DNA of 64,000 bases, taken from assembly GCF_014204525.1 (NCBI RefSeq), contig NZ_JACHLP010000007.1, forward strand, positions 62,001 through 126,000. Reading direction: 5' to 3'. How positions within the stretch are numbered: position 1 is the stretch's first letter; each line of letters opens with the position of its first letter. The notes beneath the pieces were generated by a model that was not told where the DNA came from, did no database searches, and saw nothing but the letters and a program-made list of their open reading frames with translations. Positions 19,239 to 30,988 of this stretch are shown one piece after another. This DNA is from Roseateles oligotrophus (lineage in GTDB: Bacteria; Pseudomonadota; Gammaproteobacteria; Burkholderiales; Burkholderiaceae_C). Both the position numbers and the translations under genes were made by a program.

Positions 19239-20492
19239 ATGGCCGAGATCAAAAACTACACCCTGAACTTCGGTCCCCAGCACCCCGCCGCCCACGGCGT
19301 TTTGCGTCTGGTGCTGGAGTTGGATGGCGAAGTCATCCAGCGCGCCGACCCGCATATCGGTCTGCTGCACCGCGCCACCGAGAAGCTGGCCGAGAGCAAG
19401 ACCTATATCCAGTCGCTGCCCTATATGGACCGCCTGGACTATGTGTCCATGATGTCCAACGAGCATGCCTACTGCCTGGCCATCGAGAAGATACTGGGCG
19501 TGCAGGTGCCGCTGCGCGCGCAATACATCCGCGTGATGTTTGCCGAGATCACACGTCTGCTCAACCACCTGCTGTGGCTGGGCGCGCACGGCATCGACTG
19601 CGGCGCGATGAACATCCTGATCTACGCCTTCCGCGAGCGTGAAGATCTGTTCGATATGTACGAGGCCGTCTCCGGCGCGCGCATGCATGCGGCTTACTTC
19701 CGTCCGGGTGGCGTCTACCGCGACCTGCCGGATTCGATGCCTCAGTACCAGGTCAGCAAGATCAAGAACGCCAAGACCATTGCGATGCTCAATGAGAATC
19801 GCTCGGGCTCTTTGCTGGACTTCATCGATGACTTCTGCAAGCGCTTCCCCAAGAACGTCGACGACTACGAAACCCTGCTGACCGACAACCGCATCTGGAA
19901 GCAGCGTACCGTGGGCATCGGCGTCATCTCGCCCGACCGCGCCCTGAATCTGGGCTTCACCGGCGCCATGTTGCGCGGCAGCGGCGTGGCCTGGGACCTG
20001 CGCAAGAAGCAGCCCTACGACGTCTACGACAAGATGGACTTCGATGTGCCCGTCGGCACGAATGGCGACACCTACGACCGCTATCTGGTGCGCGTCGAGG
20101 AAATGCGTCAGAGCAATCGCATCATCAAGCAATGCGTGGACTGGCTGCGTGCCAATCCTGGCGCTGTCATCACCGATGACCACAAGGTGGCGCCGCCCTC
20201 GCGTGTCGACATGAAGTCGAATATGGAGGAGCTGATCCACCACTTCAAGCTCTTCACCGAAGGCTTCCATGTGCCCGAAGGTGAGGCCTATGCCGCCGTC
20301 GAGCATCCCAAGGGCGAGTTCGGCATCTACATCGTCAGCGATGGTGCCAACAAGCCTTACCGCCTGAAGATCCGCGCCCCGGGCTTCTCGCATCTGGCTG
20401 CGCTGGACGAGATGTCGCGCGGCCACATGATTGCCGACGCGGTGGCCGTGATCGGCACCATGGACATTGTTTTCGGCGAGATTGATCGTTGA
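19239..20492 (+). CDS. nuoD: NADH-quinone oxidoreductase subunit D
   Basis: A 417-residue 49-kDa-type subunit that forms the quinone-binding pocket with Nuo[21 protein letters not shown] near the N-terminus contains the pocket His, and [20 protein letters not shown] and the C-terminal DIVFGEIDR are typical. It is distantly related to the large subunit of NiFe hydrogenases but lacks the metal cysteines, as expected. Confidence 0.98.
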   Translation: MAEIKNYTLNFGPQHPAAHGVLRLVLELDGEVIQRADPHIGLLHRATEKLAESKTYIQSLPYMDRLDYVSMMSNEHAYCLAIEKILGVQVPLRAQYIRVMFAEITRLLNHLLWLGAHGIDCGAMNILIYAFREREDLFDMYEAVSGARMHAAYFRPGGVYRDLPDSMPQYQVSKIKNAKTIAMLNENRSGSLLDFIDDFCKRFPKNVDDYETLLTDNRIWKQRTVGIGVISPDRALNLGFTGAMLRGSGVAWDLRKKQPYDVYDKMDFDVPVGTNGDTYDRYLVRVEEMRQSNRIIKQCVDWLRANPGAVITDDHKVAPPSRVDMKSNMEELIHHFKLFTEGFHVPEGEAYAAVEHPKGEFGIYIVSDGANKPYRLKIRAPGFSHLAALDEMSRGHMIADAVAVIGTMDIVFGEIDR

Positions 20493-20507
20493 TTTGGACA
20501 CCTTGCT

Positions 20508-21017
20508 ATGAGCACTGACACCTATCATTTGAGTGAAGCGACCGCCGCGCGTTTTGCTCGCGAAGTCGCCAAGTACCCGGCCGACCAGAAGCAGTCGGCC
20601 GTGATGGCTTGCCTGGCCATCGTGCAGCAGGAGATTGGCTTTGTCTCGCGCGCCAGCGAGGACGCCATTGCCGACTACCTCGGCATGCCGGCCATCGCCG
20701 TGTACGAGGTCACGACCTTCTACAACATGTACAACCAGCGCAAGCTGGGCAAGTTCAAGTTGAACGTCTGCACCAATCTGCCCTGCCTTTTGCGTGACGG
20801 CCAATCTGCACTGAACCATCTGTGCAGCAAGCTGGGCGTGGAAGAGGGCGGCACCACGGCCGACGGCCTGTTCACCGTGCAGAAGAGCGAGTGTCTGGGT
20901 GCCTGCGCCGACTCGCCGGTGATGCTGGTGAACGATAGGCAGATGTGCAGTTTCATGAGCCCTCAGCGTCTCGACGAATTGGTCGACACCCTGCGCGCGC
21001 ATGCGGCCAAGAACTGA
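20508..21017 (+). CDS. nuoE: NADH-quinone oxidoreductase subunit E
   Basis: A 169-residue thioredoxin-fold subunit of the NADH dehydrogenase module, carrying the off-path [2Fe-2S] cluster N1a. The four cysteines are in [10 protein letters not shown] and [13 protein letters not shown]. It lies between nuoD and nuoF, 14 bases from the latter's start. Confidence 0.97.
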   Translation: MSTDTYHLSEATAARFAREVAKYPADQKQSAVMACLAIVQQEIGFVSRASEDAIADYLGMPAIAVYEVTTFYNMYNQRKLGKFKLNVCTNLPCLLRDGQSALNHLCSKLGVEEGGTTADGLFTVQKSECLGACADSPVMLVNDRQMCSFMSPQRLDELVDTLRAHAAKN

Positions 21018-21031
21018 AGGACAGGCACACC

Positions 21032-22375
21032 ATGTTGGATCTCTCCAAATTTCAGTCCACGGGCCAAGAAACCTGCTTCCATGACCGTCATATCGGCGCG
21101 CAAATCTACGCCGGTCTGGATGGCAAGAACTGGGGCCTGAAGGACTACGAAGCACGCGGTGGCTATGCGGCCCTGCGCAAGATCTTGAAGGGCGAGGGCG
21201 CGCCCGAAGGCAGCCCCCTGACTCAGGACCAGGTGATTGCCGAGGTCAAGGCCTCCGGCCTGCGCGGCCGTGGCGGTGCGGGCTTCCCCACCGGCCTGAA
21301 GTGGAGCTTCATGCCCCGCCAATTCCCCGGCCACAAGTATCTGGTTTGCAACTCGGACGAGGGCGAGCCCGGCACTTGCAAGGACCGCGACATCCTGATG
21401 TTCAACCCGCACATCGTCATCGAAGGCATGATCATTGCCGCCTTCGCGATGGGCATTCGGGTGGGCTACAACTACATCCACGGCGAGATCTTCGAGGTCT
21501 ATGACCGCTTCGAAGCCGCCTTGGAAGAGGCGCGTGCCGCCGGCTATTTGGGCGACGACATCCTGGGCTCGGGCTTCAGCTTCCAGCTGCATGCCCACCA
21601 CGGTTTTGGTGCCTATATCTGCGGCGAGGAAACCGCCTTGCTGGAGTCGCTGGAAGGCAAGAAGGGCCAGCCGCGCTTCAAGCCGCCGTTCCCGGCCAGC
21701 TTCGGCCTCTACGGCCGCCCGACCACCATCAACAACACCGAGACCTTTGCCGCGGTGCCCTGGATCATCCGCAACGGTGGCCAGCCTTACCTCGAGATCG
21801 GCAAGCCCAATAACGGTGGCACCAAGATCTTCTCGGTCTCCGGCGATGTGGAGCGGCCCGGCAATTACGAGATCCCGCTGGGCACGCCCTTCAGCAAGCT
21901 GCTGGAACTGGCCGGCGGCGTGCGCAAGGGCCGCCAGCTGAAGGCGGTGATCCCTGGCGGTTCGTCCTCGCCCGTGCTGACGGCCGGGGTCATCATGGAC
22001 TGCACCATGGACTACGACTCCATCGCCAAGGCCGGCTCCATGCTGGGCTCGGGCGCGGTGATCGTGATGGACGACAGCCGCTGCATGGTCAAGAGCCTCT
22101 TGCGCCTGACCTATTTCTACTCCCACGAGTCTTGTGGCCAGTGCACGCCTTGCCGCGAAGGCACGGGTTGGATGCACCGCGTGGTCGAGCGCATCGCCAC
22201 CGGCCATGGCAAACCGGAAGACATTGATCTGCTGAATTCCGTGGCGGACAACATCCAGGGCCGCACCATTTGCGCCCTCGGTGACGCGGCGGCCATGCCG
22301 GTGCGCGCCATGATCAAGAATTTCAAACAGGAGTTCGTTCAACTGATCGAACAGCCCCAGAAGGCTGCGGCCTAA
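21032..22375 (+). CDS. nuoF: NADH-quinone oxidoreductase subunit F
   Basis: A 447-residue NADH-oxidising subunit with FMN and one [4Fe-4S] cluster (N3). [19 protein letters not shown] is the glycine-rich NADH/FMN region, [15 protein letters not shown] follows, and [16 protein letters not shown] with a later cysteine in [10 protein letters not shown] supplies the cluster ligands. The ATG at 21032 ([20 protein letters not shown]) is chosen because the longer in-frame reading overlaps nuoE by 73 bases and is not family-like. Confidence 0.97.
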   Translation: MLDLSKFQSTGQETCFHDRHIGAQIYAGLDGKNWGLKDYEARGGYAALRKILKGEGAPEGSPLTQDQVIAEVKASGLRGRGGAGFPTGLKWSFMPRQFPGHKYLVCNSDEGEPGTCKDRDILMFNPHIVIEGMIIAAFAMGIRVGYNYIHGEIFEVYDRFEAALEEARAAGYLGDDILGSGFSFQLHAHHGFGAYICGEETALLESLEGKKGQPRFKPPFPASFGLYGRPTTINNTETFAAVPWIIRNGGQPYLEIGKPNNGGTKIFSVSGDVERPGNYEIPLGTPFSKLLELAGGVRKGRQLKAVIPGGSSSPVLTAGVIMDCTMDYDSIAKAGSMLGSGAVIVMDDSRCMVKSLLRLTYFYSHESCGQCTPCREGTGWMHRVVERIATGHGKPEDIDLLNSVADNIQGRTICALGDAAAMPVRAMIKNFKQEFVQLIEQPQKAAA

Positions 22376-22411
22376 CTTAACGCTAGGCCGCAGGACTGGA
22401 CAGGACAGGAC

Positions 22412-24745
22412 ATGATTGAAATCGAACTCGACGGGCAGAAGCTAGAGGTCAAGGAAGGCAGCATGGTCATGCATGCCGCCGAACAGGCCGGTACCTACAT
22501 CCCGCATTTCTGCTATCACAAAAAGCTCTCCATCGCCGCCAACTGCCGCATGTGCCTGGTCGATGTGGAGAAGGCGCCCAAGCCCATGCCGGCCTGCGCC
22601 ACGCCGGTCACGCAAGGCATGATCGTGCGCACCAAGAGCGAGAAGGCCTTGAAGGCCCAGCAGGGCGTGATGGAATTCCTGCTGATCAACCACCCGCTGG
22701 ATTGCCCCATCTGCGACCAGGGCGGTGAATGTCAGCTGCAAGATCTGGCCGTGGGCTATGGCGGCAGCAAGTCGCGCTACACCGAAGAAAAGCGCGTGGT
22801 GTTCCAGAAGAATGTGGGCCCGTTGATTTCCATGCAGGAAATGAGCCGCTGCATCCACTGCACCCGCTGCGTGCGCTTCGGCCAGGAAATCGCCGGCGTG
22901 ATGGAGCTGGGCATGGCCCACCGCGGTGAGCATGCAGAGATCCAGACCTTTGTCGGCCGCTCGGTGGACTCCGAGTTGTCGGGCAATATGATTGACATCT
23001 GCCCGGTCGGCGCCCTGACCAGCAAGCCCTTCCGCTACAGCGCCCGCACCTGGGAGCTGTCGCGCCGCAAGAGCGTCAGCCCGCATGATTCGACCGGTGC
23101 CAATCTGATCGTCCAGGTCAAGAACAACCAGGTGATGCGTGTCGTTCCGCTGGAGAACGATGCCGTCAACGAATGCTGGATCTCCGACCGCGACCGCTTC
23201 TCCTACGAGGCCCTGAACAGCGACGCCCGCCTGACCCAGCCCATGATCAAGCAGGGTGGGGCTTGGAAGACCGTCGACTGGACCACGGCCCTGGAATACG
23301 TGGCCAATGGCATCAAGGTCATCAAGGCCGAGCACGGTGCCGCCGGTTTCGGCGCCCTGGCCTCGGCGCAGAGCACGGTGGAAGAGTTGCACCTGCTGGC
23401 CGCCCTGGTGCGTGGCATCGGCAGCGAGAACATCGACCACCGCCTGCGCCACGCCGACTTCGCCAACACGGCGCCCGCCGGCCAGGCCCAATGGCTGGGC
23501 AGCTCGATTGCCGCGCTGTCCGAGCTGGACCGTGCCCTGGTCGTCGGCTCCTTCCTGCGCAAGGATCATCCGCTGTTTGCCCAGCGCCTGCGCCAAGCCG
23601 CGCGTCGCGGTGCCCAGATCAGCCGCATCGGCGCCAGCGCCGATGACTGGCTGCTGCCCATTGCCACCGAAGTCACCAGCGCGCCCAGCGCCTGGCTGCA
23701 AGAACTGGCGGCGGTCGCTGCATCGATTGCAGGGGCGAATAGCGTGAGCGCGCCGGTCGTCGCTCAGGCCAGCGAGGCTTCGAACGCCATCGCCGCTTCG
23801 CTGCTGTCCGGCCAGCGCAAAGCCATTTTGCTCGGTAACGCCGCCGCTCAACATCCTCAGGCCGGCGCCTTGCTGAGCCTGGCTAACTGGATTGCTGCGC
23901 AGACCGGCGCCACGGTCGGCTATCTGAGCGAAGCCGCCAACACGGTGGGTGCGCAACTGGCCGGCGCGCTGCCCCGCGCAGGCGGCCTGAACGCCGCGCA
24001 AATGCTGAGTGGGGAAGGTCAGGCCCTGAAGGGCTTGCTGCTCTTGAACACCGACCCGGTGCTGGACAGCGCCAATGCGGCCGCTGCCGCCAAGGCCCTG
24101 GCCGCCACCGATATGGTGGTGGTGATGAGCCCCTTCAAGACCGGCCTGGAATACGCCGACGTGTTGCTGCCGACCGCGCCCTTCACCGAGACCTCGGGCA
24201 CCTTCGTCAATGCCGAAGGCCGTGCGCAGAGCTTTGTGGGCGTGGCCAAGGCCCTGGGCGAAACCCGCCCGGGCTGGAAGATTCTGCGCGTGCTGGCCAA
24301 TCTGCTGGCACTCGATGGCTTCCAGCAGGAAAGCTCGGAGCAAGTCCGCGCCGAAGCACTGGGTGTGGACACCGATCTGTCGGCCAAGCTGAGCAATGCC
24401 TCCAGCGCCGCGATCGAGCTGCGCACCGCAGGCGAAGGCCTGGAGCGCCTGGCCGATTTGCCCATCTACGCGGCCGATCTGCTGGTGCGCCACGCCGGAT
24501 CGCTGCAGCTGACGGCCGACGCCCGCCAGGCTGCCGTGGCCAGCCTGCCGCAAGCGCTATGGACCCAGCTGGGCCTGAACGCTGGCGACAGCGTGCGGAT
24601 CAGCCAGGACGGCGCCGGCTCGGTGCAAATCCCGGCCAAGCTGGATGCCAAGCTGCCGGCCCATGTCGTGCGCGTGCCGCAAGGCCTGCCCGAGACGGCG
24701 GCCCTGGGCGCGGCGTTTGCCGGCCTGAACGTGACCAAGGTGTGA
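22412..24745 (+). CDS. nuoG: NADH-quinone oxidoreductase subunit G
   Basis: A 777-residue subunit with an N-terminal ferredoxin-like region holding N1b, N4 and N5. Ligand motifs are [51 protein letters not shown] and [13 protein letters not shown]. The remaining 500 residues are a molybdopterin-oxidoreductase-like fold without a clear metal site, as is normal for NuoG. Electrons pass from NuoF through it to NuoI. Confidence 0.97.
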   Translation: MIEIELDGQKLEVKEGSMVMHAAEQAGTYIPHFCYHKKLSIAANCRMCLVDVEKAPKPMPACATPVTQGMIVRTKSEKALKAQQGVMEFLLINHPLDCPICDQGGECQLQDLAVGYGGSKSRYTEEKRVVFQKNVGPLISMQEMSRCIHCTRCVRFGQEIAGVMELGMAHRGEHAEIQTFVGRSVDSELSGNMIDICPVGALTSKPFRYSARTWELSRRKSVSPHDSTGANLIVQVKNNQVMRVVPLENDAVNECWISDRDRFSYEALNSDARLTQPMIKQGGAWKTVDWTTALEYVANGIKVIKAEHGAAGFGALASAQSTVEELHLLAALVRGIGSENIDHRLRHADFANTAPAGQAQWLGSSIAALSELDRALVVGSFLRKDHPLFAQRLRQAARRGAQISRIGASADDWLLPIATEVTSAPSAWLQELAAVAASIAGANSVSAPVVAQASEASNAIAASLLSGQRKAILLGNAAAQHPQAGALLSLANWIAAQTGATVGYLSEAANTVGAQLAGALPRAGGLNAAQMLSGEGQALKGLLLLNTDPVLDSANAAAAAKALAATDMVVVMSPFKTGLEYADVLLPTAPFTETSGTFVNAEGRAQSFVGVAKALGETRPGWKILRVLANLLALDGFQQESSEQVRAEALGVDTDLSAKLSNASSAAIELRTAGEGLERLADLPIYAADLLVRHAGSLQLTADARQAAVASLPQALWTQLGLNAGDSVRISQDGAGSVQIPAKLDAKLPAHVVRVPQGLPETAALGAAFAGLNVTKV

Positions 24746-24758
24746 GGCGAGAACAGCA

Positions 24759-25817
24759 ATGATTGATACCCTCTACCAAACTGGTGCCGGCCTGCTGGGC
24801 GGCGCATGGCCCGTGGTGTGGACCCTGATCAAGATCATCGCGGTCGTCGCACCGCTGATGATTTGCGTGGCCTACCTGACCTTGTGGGAACGCAAGGCCA
24901 TCGGCTGGACCCAGATCCGTCCGGGCCCCAACCGCGTGGGCCCCTACGGCCTGCTGACCCCCATCGCCGACGCGGTGAAGCTGATCTTCAAGGAAATCAT
25001 TCTTCCCTCGGCCGCCAACAAGGGCCTGTTCTTCCTGGGCCCCATCATGACCATCATGCCGGCCCTGGCCGCCTGGGCCGTGATCCCCTTCGGCCCCGAG
25101 GTGGCGCTGGCCAATGTCAATGCCGGCCTGCTGCTCTTGATGGCCATCACCTCGATCGAGGTCTACGGCGTCATCATCGCGGGCTGGGCCTCCAACTCCA
25201 AGTACGCCTTCCTGGGCGCGCTGCGTGCTTCCGCACAGATGGTCAGTTACGAAATCGCCATGGGCTTCTGCCTGGTGGTGGTGCTGATGGTCAGCGGCAC
25301 GATGAATATGAGTGCCATCGTGCTGCAGCAAGGGCAGGGCATGTTTGCCGATATGGGTCTGGGCTTCCTGTCCTGGAACTGGCTGCCCCTGCTGCCCATT
25401 TTCGTGGTCTTCTTCATCTCGGGCCTGGCCGAAACCAACCGCCACCCCTTCGACGTGGTGGAAGGCGAATCGGAAATCGTGGCCGGCCATATGGTCGAGT
25501 ACTCGGGCATGTCCTTCGCCATGTTCTTCCTGGCCGAGTACGCCAATATGATTCTGGTCTCCATCCTGACCGTGACCCTGTTCCTGGGTGGTTGGATGTC
25601 GCCGGTGGCCTTCCTGGACTTCATCCCCGGCTGGATCTGGCTTGGCATCAAGACCTTCGTGGTTGTGACTCTGTTCCTGTGGGTGCGCGCCACCTTCCCG
25701 CGCTACCGCTATGACCAGATCATGCGCCTGGGCTGGAAGATCTTCATCCCCGTGACCCTGGTCTGGCTGGTCGTCGTCGGCCTGTGGATCCAGTCCCCGT
25801 TCAATATCTGGCAGTGA
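24759..25817 (+). CDS. nuoH: NADH-quinone oxidoreductase subunit H
   Basis: A 352-residue membrane subunit with about eight helices that joins the peripheral arm to the proton-pumping arm and forms part of the quinone tunnel. [20 protein letters not shown] and the acidic loop [20 protein letters not shown] are diagnostic. It starts 13 bases after nuoG. Confidence 0.98.
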   Translation: MIDTLYQTGAGLLGGAWPVVWTLIKIIAVVAPLMICVAYLTLWERKAIGWTQIRPGPNRVGPYGLLTPIADAVKLIFKEIILPSAANKGLFFLGPIMTIMPALAAWAVIPFGPEVALANVNAGLLLLMAITSIEVYGVIIAGWASNSKYAFLGALRASAQMVSYEIAMGFCLVVVLMVSGTMNMSAIVLQQGQGMFADMGLGFLSWNWLPLLPIFVVFFISGLAETNRHPFDVVEGESEIVAGHMVEYSGMSFAMFFLAEYANMILVSILTVTLFLGGWMSPVAFLDFIPGWIWLGIKTFVVVTLFLWVRATFPRYRYDQIMRLGWKIFIPVTLVWLVVVGLWIQSPFNIWQ

Positions 25818-25828
25818 GGAGGAAACCC

Positions 25829-26326
25829 ATGTCTGCAGTGAGTTCCTTCATCGACACGCTCAAGAGCTTCATGCTGCTTGAGCTGTTCAAAGGCATGGCC
25901 CTGACCGGCCGGCATTTTTTCTCGCGCAATATCACCGTGCAGTTCCCGGAAGAGAAGACGCCTCTGAGCCCTCGCTTCCGTGGCCTGCATGCACTGCGCC
26001 GCTATGAGAACGGCGAAGAGCGTTGCATCGCCTGCAAGCTCTGCGAGGCCGTGTGCCCGGCCATGGCCATCACCATCGAGTCCGATGTGCGGGACGACGG
26101 TTCGCGCCGCACCACCCGCTACGACATCGACCTGACCAAGTGCATCTTCTGCGGCTTCTGCGAGGAGAGCTGCCCGGTGGACTCCATCGTCGAGACCAGT
26201 ATTTTTGAGTACCACGGCGAAAAGCGCGGCGACCTCTACTTCACCAAGGACATGCTCCTGGCGGTGGGTGACAGGTACGAGCCCCAGATCGCTGCCCAGA
26301 AGGAGGCCGACGCCAAGTACCGCTGA
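25829..26326 (+). CDS. nuoI: NADH-quinone oxidoreductase subunit I
   Basis: A 165-residue ferredoxin-like subunit carrying clusters N6a and N6b. Two CxxCxxCxxxCP motifs are present: [16 protein letters not shown] and [16 protein letters not shown]. The ATG at 25829 has GGAGGAAA just upstream; longer in-frame starts lie inside nuoH. Confidence 0.98.
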   Translation: MSAVSSFIDTLKSFMLLELFKGMALTGRHFFSRNITVQFPEEKTPLSPRFRGLHALRRYENGEERCIACKLCEAVCPAMAITIESDVRDDGSRRTTRYDIDLTKCIFCGFCEESCPVDSIVETSIFEYHGEKRGDLYFTKDMLLAVGDRYEPQIAAQKEADAKYR

Positions 26327-26394
26327 GGCTGGCAAGACCTGACCCCGGCGGGCAGGTCTTGATGAGTCCCAAGTGTTGTTCTTGCAGGAATCGC

Positions 26395-27042
26395 ATGGAA
26401 ATCACTACCGTTCTGTTCTACCTGTTCTCGGCCGTGTTGCTGGGTTCGGCCTTCCGGGTCATCACGGCGCAAAGCACCGTGCATGCCGCCCTGTTCCTGA
26501 TCCTGGGCTTCTTCAATGCAGCCTGCATCTGGATGCTGCTGAAGGCCGAGTTCCTGGCCATCACCCTGGTGCTGGTCTATATCGGCGCCGTCATGGTGCT
26601 CTTCCTCTTCGTCGTGATGATGCTGGACATCAATAGCGACAAGGTCCGCCAGGGCTTCTGGCGCCATCTGCCGCTGGCCGGCCTGGTGGGTGCCTTCGCT
26701 GCGCTGGAAATGTCCTTTGTGCTGATGGGCGGTTTCCGCCTGAATGCAGCGCCTGAGGCCAGCGCCGTCGCCCTGCAACTGGGCAATAGCAAGCTGCTGG
26801 GCATCGCGATCTACACCCAGTATCTGTATCCGCTGGAAATCGCGGCCGTGCTGCTGCTGGTGGCCATCATCGCCGCCATCGCCCTGACCTTGCGTGAGCG
26901 CAAGGACTCGCGCAGCCAGAACGCCGGCGTGCAAGTCCGCACCAAGAAGGCCGACCGCCTGCGCATCATCAAGATGGCGCCTAGCGTCGAAGCGCCGGCT
27001 GCTGATGCAGCGGCCGCCGAGAACAATAAGGGAGCCGCATGA
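26395..27042 (+). CDS. nuoJ: NADH-quinone oxidoreductase subunit J
   Basis: A 215-residue membrane subunit with five helices. [20 protein letters not shown], the conserved third helix, is present. The C-terminal 45 residues are hydrophilic and Ala-rich. The ATG at 26395 follows CAGGAATCGC. Its stop overlaps the nuoK start in an ATGA tetranucleotide. Confidence 0.96.
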   Translation: MEITTVLFYLFSAVLLGSAFRVITAQSTVHAALFLILGFFNAACIWMLLKAEFLAITLVLVYIGAVMVLFLFVVMMLDINSDKVRQGFWRHLPLAGLVGAFAALEMSFVLMGGFRLNAAPEASAVALQLGNSKLLGIAIYTQYLYPLEIAAVLLLVAIIAAIALTLRERKDSRSQNAGVQVRTKKADRLRIIKMAPSVEAPAADAAAAENNKGAA

Positions 27043-27353
27043 TGGCTGCAATTACTCTGGGCCATTTCCTGACCCTGGGCGCGATTTTGTTCGCCCTGTC
27101 GGTGGTCGGCATCTTCATGAACCGCAAGAACCTGATCGTGCTGCTGATGGCGATCGAGCTGATGCTCTTGGCGGTGAACCTGAACTTCGTCGCCTTCTCC
27201 CACTATCTGGGCGATATGGCAGGTCAGGTGTTTGTGTTCTTCATCCTGACCGTGGCCGCGGCGGAATCGGCGATTGGCCTGGCCATTCTCGTCGTGCTAT
27301 TCCGTAACCGCGCCACCATCAATGTCGATGAACTTGACGCGCTGAAGGGCTGA
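27039..27353 (+). CDS. nuoK: NADH-quinone oxidoreductase subunit K
   Basis: A 104-residue, three-helix, MrpC-like membrane subunit. The conserved membrane glutamates are in [16 protein letters not shown] and [14 protein letters not shown]. Two adjacent ATGs (27039 and 27042) could serve; the first overlaps the nuoJ stop. Confidence 0.97.
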   Translation: MMAAITLGHFLTLGAILFALSVVGIFMNRKNLIVLLMAIELMLLAVNLNFVAFSHYLGDMAGQVFVFFILTVAAAESAIGLAILVVLFRNRATINVDELDALKG

Positions 27354-27360
27354 TCGCCAT

Positions 27361-29418
27361 ATGTCTGCACAACTCTCTCAAAACATGCTGCTGGCGGTGC
27401 CCATGGCGCCGCTGGTCGGCGCGGTGGTGGCCGGCTTCTTCGGCAAGCAAGTGGGCCGCCGTGGCGCCCACAGCGTGACCATTCTCGGCGTGCTGATCTC
27501 CTTCATCCTCTCGGTGATGACGCTCAAGGCCGTCATCAACGACGGTGCCCACTTCAACCAGACCATTTATGAGTGGATGGTGGTGGGTGGCCTGAAGATG
27601 GAAGTCGGCTTCCTGGTCGATGGCCTGACGGCCATGATGATGTGCGTGGTGACCTTTGTGTCCCTGATGGTGCACATCTACACCATCGGCTATATGGAGG
27701 AAGATCCGGGCTACCAGCGCTTCTTCAGCTATATCTCGCTGTTCACCTTCTCCATGTTGATGCTCGTCATGAGCAACAATATGCTGCAGCTTTTCTTCGG
27801 CTGGGAGGCCGTGGGCTTGGTCAGTTATCTGCTGATCGGCTTCTGGTATACCAAGCCGACCGCCATCTTCGCCAATATGAAGGCCTTTCTGGTCAACCGT
27901 GTGGGTGACTTCGGCTTCATCCTGGGCATCGGCCTGCTGGTCGCGTACAGCGGCTCGCTGAACTACGGCGAGGTGTTCGCCAAGAAGGACGAGCTGGCCC
28001 AGGTCGCCTTCACCGCTCCGCTATGGGGTGGTGACTGGATGATGTTGACGGTGGCCTGCATCTGCTTGTTCATCGGCGCCATGGGCAAGAGCGCGCAGTT
28101 CCCCCTGCACGTCTGGCTGCCCGACTCGATGGAAGGCCCGACCCCCATCTCCGCGCTGATCCACGCCGCCACCATGGTGACGGCCGGCATCTTCATGGTC
28201 TCGCGCATGAGCCCCTTGTTCGAGCTCTCGGACACGGCGCTGAACTTCGTGCTGGTCATCGGTGCCATCACCGCGCTGTTCATGGGTTTCATGGGCATCA
28301 TCCAGAACGACATCAAGCGCGTCGTGGCCTACTCGACGCTGTCGCAGCTGGGCTATATGACGGTGGCCCTGGGTGTGTCGGCCTATTCGGTCGCCGTCTT
28401 CCACCTGATGACGCACGCCTTCTTCAAGGCCTTGCTCTTCCTCGGTGCGGGCTCGGTCATCATCGGCATGCACCATGACCAGGACATCCGCAATATGGGC
28501 GGCCTGCGCAAGTACATGCCCATCACCTGGATCACCTCGCTGCTGGGTTCGCTGGCCTTGATCGGCACGCCCCTGTTCTCGGGTTTCTACTCCAAGGACA
28601 GCATCATTCTGTCGGTCCATGCCAGCAATCTGCCGGCCGCGGGCTTTGCCTACTTTGCCGTGGTGGCGGGCGTGTTCGTCACGGCCTTCTACAGCTTCCG
28701 CATGTATTTCCTGGTCTTCCATGGCAAGGAGAACTTCCGTCACAAGCCCTTCCCGGGCGAGCATGACCATCACGATGACCACGGCCACCATGAGCCCCAT
28801 GTGCCGCATGAGTCGCCCTGGGTGGTGACGGCGCCCCTGGTGTTGCTGGCGATTCCTTCGGTGGCCATCGGTTATCTGACGATAGACGGGATGCTGTTCG
28901 GCGACTTCTTCAAGTCTTCGATCTTCGTCAACGAGACCCTGCACCCCGCGATGCATGAGCTGGAGCATCACTTCCACGGTGCCTGGGCGATGGCCTTGCA
29001 CGGCTTGCAGACCCTGCCTTTCTGGCTGGCTGTGGGCGGTGTGGCGACGGCCTATATCTTCTATATGGTCGCTCCCGCCATCCCCGCGACCCTGGGCCGC
29101 GTGCTGCGTCCCCTGGCCGTGGTGCTGGAGAACAAGTACTACATGGACTGGTTCAACGAGAACGTGTTGGCCCGCCTGGCCCGCGGCCTGGGCCTGGCCT
29201 TCTGGAAGGGCGGCGACGTCGCCCTGATCGACGGCGTGTTGGTGAACGGTTCGGCCCGCACCGTGGGTGGTATCGCCAGCCTGGTCCGGCTGGTGCAGAC
29301 CGGCCATCTCTACTGGTATGCCCTGGTGATGATGCTGGGTGTGATTGGCTTGATGACTTGGCAGTTGTGGCCCTTCATCGGCCCCCAACTCAAGGCCTTG
29401 TTTGGCCTGGGCCTGTGA
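27361..29418 (+). CDS. nuoL: NADH-quinone oxidoreductase subunit L
   Basis: A 685-residue, Mrp antiporter-like subunit at the distal end of the membrane arm, with the long lateral helix expected at the C-terminus. FGWEAVGLVSYLLIGFWY holds the key Glu of the first half, and SAQFPLHVWLPDSMEGPTPI and ATMVTAGIFMVSRM the channel region. A histidine-rich loop (HDHHDDHGHHEPHVPHE, about 467-483) interrupts the middle of the protein between membrane segments. Confidence 0.97.
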   Translation: MSAQLSQNMLLAVPMAPLVGAVVAGFFGKQVGRRGAHSVTILGVLISFILSVMTLKAVINDGAHFNQTIYEWMVVGGLKMEVGFLVDGLTAMMMCVVTFVSLMVHIYTIGYMEEDPGYQRFFSYISLFTFSMLMLVMSNNMLQLFFGWEAVGLVSYLLIGFWYTKPTAIFANMKAFLVNRVGDFGFILGIGLLVAYSGSLNYGEVFAKKDELAQVAFTAPLWGGDWMMLTVACICLFIGAMGKSAQFPLHVWLPDSMEGPTPISALIHAATMVTAGIFMVSRMSPLFELSDTALNFVLVIGAITALFMGFMGIIQNDIKRVVAYSTLSQLGYMTVALGVSAYSVAVFHLMTHAFFKALLFLGAGSVIIGMHHDQDIRNMGGLRKYMPITWITSLLGSLALIGTPLFSGFYSKDSIILSVHASNLPAAGFAYFAVVAGVFVTAFYSFRMYFLVFHGKENFRHKPFPGEHDHHDDHGHHEPHVPHESPWVVTAPLVLLAIPSVAIGYLTIDGMLFGDFFKSSIFVNETLHPAMHELEHHFHGAWAMALHGLQTLPFWLAVGGVATAYIFYMVAPAIPATLGRVLRPLAVVLENKYYMDWFNENVLARLARGLGLAFWKGGDVALIDGVLVNGSARTVGGIASLVRLVQTGHLYWYALVMMLGVIGLMTWQLWPFIGPQLKALFGLGL

Positions 29419-29439
29419 CACGCGGCGGAGAAAAGAAAT

Positions 29440-30972
29440 ATGTTGCTTAGTCTTTCGATTTTTCTGCCCATCGTTTGCGGACTGGTGCTGCTGGCACTGG
29501 GCCGTGACGATCAGGCCCGCGCCGTGCGCTGGCTGGCTCTGCTGGCCGCGCTGGCCAGCTTTGCCGTCACGCTGCCCCTGATCTGCGGTTTTGACACCTC
29601 CAGCGCTGCCATGCAGTTCGTCGAGAACCAGCCCTGGATCGAGCGCTTCAATGTGCGCTACCACCTGGGCGTAGACGGCATCTCGATGTGGTTCGTGCCG
29701 CTGACGGCCTTCATCACCGTGATCGTGGTGATCGCCGCCTGGGAGGTCATCGAGAAGCGCGTCAACCAGTACATGGGCGCCTTCCTGGTGCTGTCGGGCC
29801 TGATGATCGGCGTGTTCTCGGCCCTGGACGGCCTGCTGTTCTACGTCTTCTTCGAAGCGACCCTGATCCCGATGTACATCATCATCGGCGTCTGGGGTGG
29901 CCCGCGCCGGGTCTACGCCGCCTTCAAGTTCTTCCTCTACACCCTGGCCGGCTCGCTCCTGATGCTGATCGCCTTGCTCTACCTGTACTTCAGTTCAGGT
30001 GGCAGCTTCGACATCCAGACCTGGCACAAGCTGCCCTTGCCGCTGAACACCCAGACCCTGCTGTTCTTCGCCTTCCTGGCCGCCTTCTCGGTCAAGGTGC
30101 CGATGTGGCCGGTGCACACCTGGCTGCCGGATGCCCACGTGGAAGCGCCCACCGGCGGCTCCGTCGTGCTGGCCGCCATCATGCTGAAGCTGGGTGCCTA
30201 TGGCTTCCTGCGTTTCTCCCTGCCCATCGCTCCCGATGCCGCGCATCACTGGTCCTGGCTGATCATCGCCATGTCCTTGATCGGCGTGGTCTATATCGGC
30301 CTGGTGGCCCTGGTGCAGCAGGACATGAAGAAGCTGGTGGCTTATTCCTCCATCGCCCATATGGGTTTTGTGACCCTGGGCTTCTTCATCTTCAACGAGC
30401 TGGGCGTGTCCGGCGGCCTGGTGCAGATGATCTCGCACGGCTTTGTCTCGGGCGCCATGTTCCTGTCCATCGGCGTGCTCTACGACCGCGTTCACTCGCG
30501 TGAGATCGCGGCCTATGGCGGCGTCGTCAACACCATGCCCAAGTTCGCGGCCTTCGCGCTCTTCTTCACCATGGCCAATTGCGGCCTGCCCGCCACCGCC
30601 GGTTTCGTCGGTGAGTGGATGGTGATCCTGGGCACGGTCAAGTACAGCTTCTGGCTGGGCGCCATCGCGGCCACGGCCCTGATCTTCGGCGCTGCCTACT
30701 CGCTGTGGATGTACAAGCGCGTCTACTTCGGCCCGGTGACGAATGAGAACGTCAAGTCCCTGACCGACCTCAATGCACGCGAGTTCCTGATGATGGCGGT
30801 GCTGGCGATCGCCGTGCTGTGGATGGGCGTCTACCCCAAGCCCTTCACCGATGTGATGGATAAATCGGTCAGCCATCTGCTCCAGCATGTGGGCAGCTCC
30901 AAGCTGCCGCTGCCTGTCCAAGCTACGGCCCCCGCCGTGTCTGAAATGCCGGCCCAGCCGGCTGCCAACTGA
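29440..30972 (+). CDS. nuoM: NADH-quinone oxidoreductase subunit M
   Basis: A 510-residue Mrp-like proton-pumping subunit with about 14 helices. YHLGVDGISMWFVPLTAF, FFEATLIPMYIIIGVWGG (channel Glu) and VPMWPVHTWLPDAHVEAPT are conserved. It lies between nuoL (21-base gap) and nuoN. Confidence 0.97.
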   Translation: MLLSLSIFLPIVCGLVLLALGRDDQARAVRWLALLAALASFAVTLPLICGFDTSSAAMQFVENQPWIERFNVRYHLGVDGISMWFVPLTAFITVIVVIAAWEVIEKRVNQYMGAFLVLSGLMIGVFSALDGLLFYVFFEATLIPMYIIIGVWGGPRRVYAAFKFFLYTLAGSLLMLIALLYLYFSSGGSFDIQTWHKLPLPLNTQTLLFFAFLAAFSVKVPMWPVHTWLPDAHVEAPTGGSVVLAAIMLKLGAYGFLRFSLPIAPDAAHHWSWLIIAMSLIGVVYIGLVALVQQDMKKLVAYSSIAHMGFVTLGFFIFNELGVSGGLVQMISHGFVSGAMFLSIGVLYDRVHSREIAAYGGVVNTMPKFAAFALFFTMANCGLPATAGFVGEWMVILGTVKYSFWLGAIAATALIFGAAYSLWMYKRVYFGPVTNENVKSLTDLNAREFLMMAVLAIAVLWMGVYPKPFTDVMDKSVSHLLQHVGSSKLPLPVQATAPAVSEMPAQPAAN

Positions 30973-30988
30973 GAGGGGCCAGGAACAA

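Noticed and set aside
28750-28815. His-rich segment in NuoL as a frameshift or foreign insertion
   Set aside because: The frame stays open and conserved helices continue on both sides; it is a loop, not damage.
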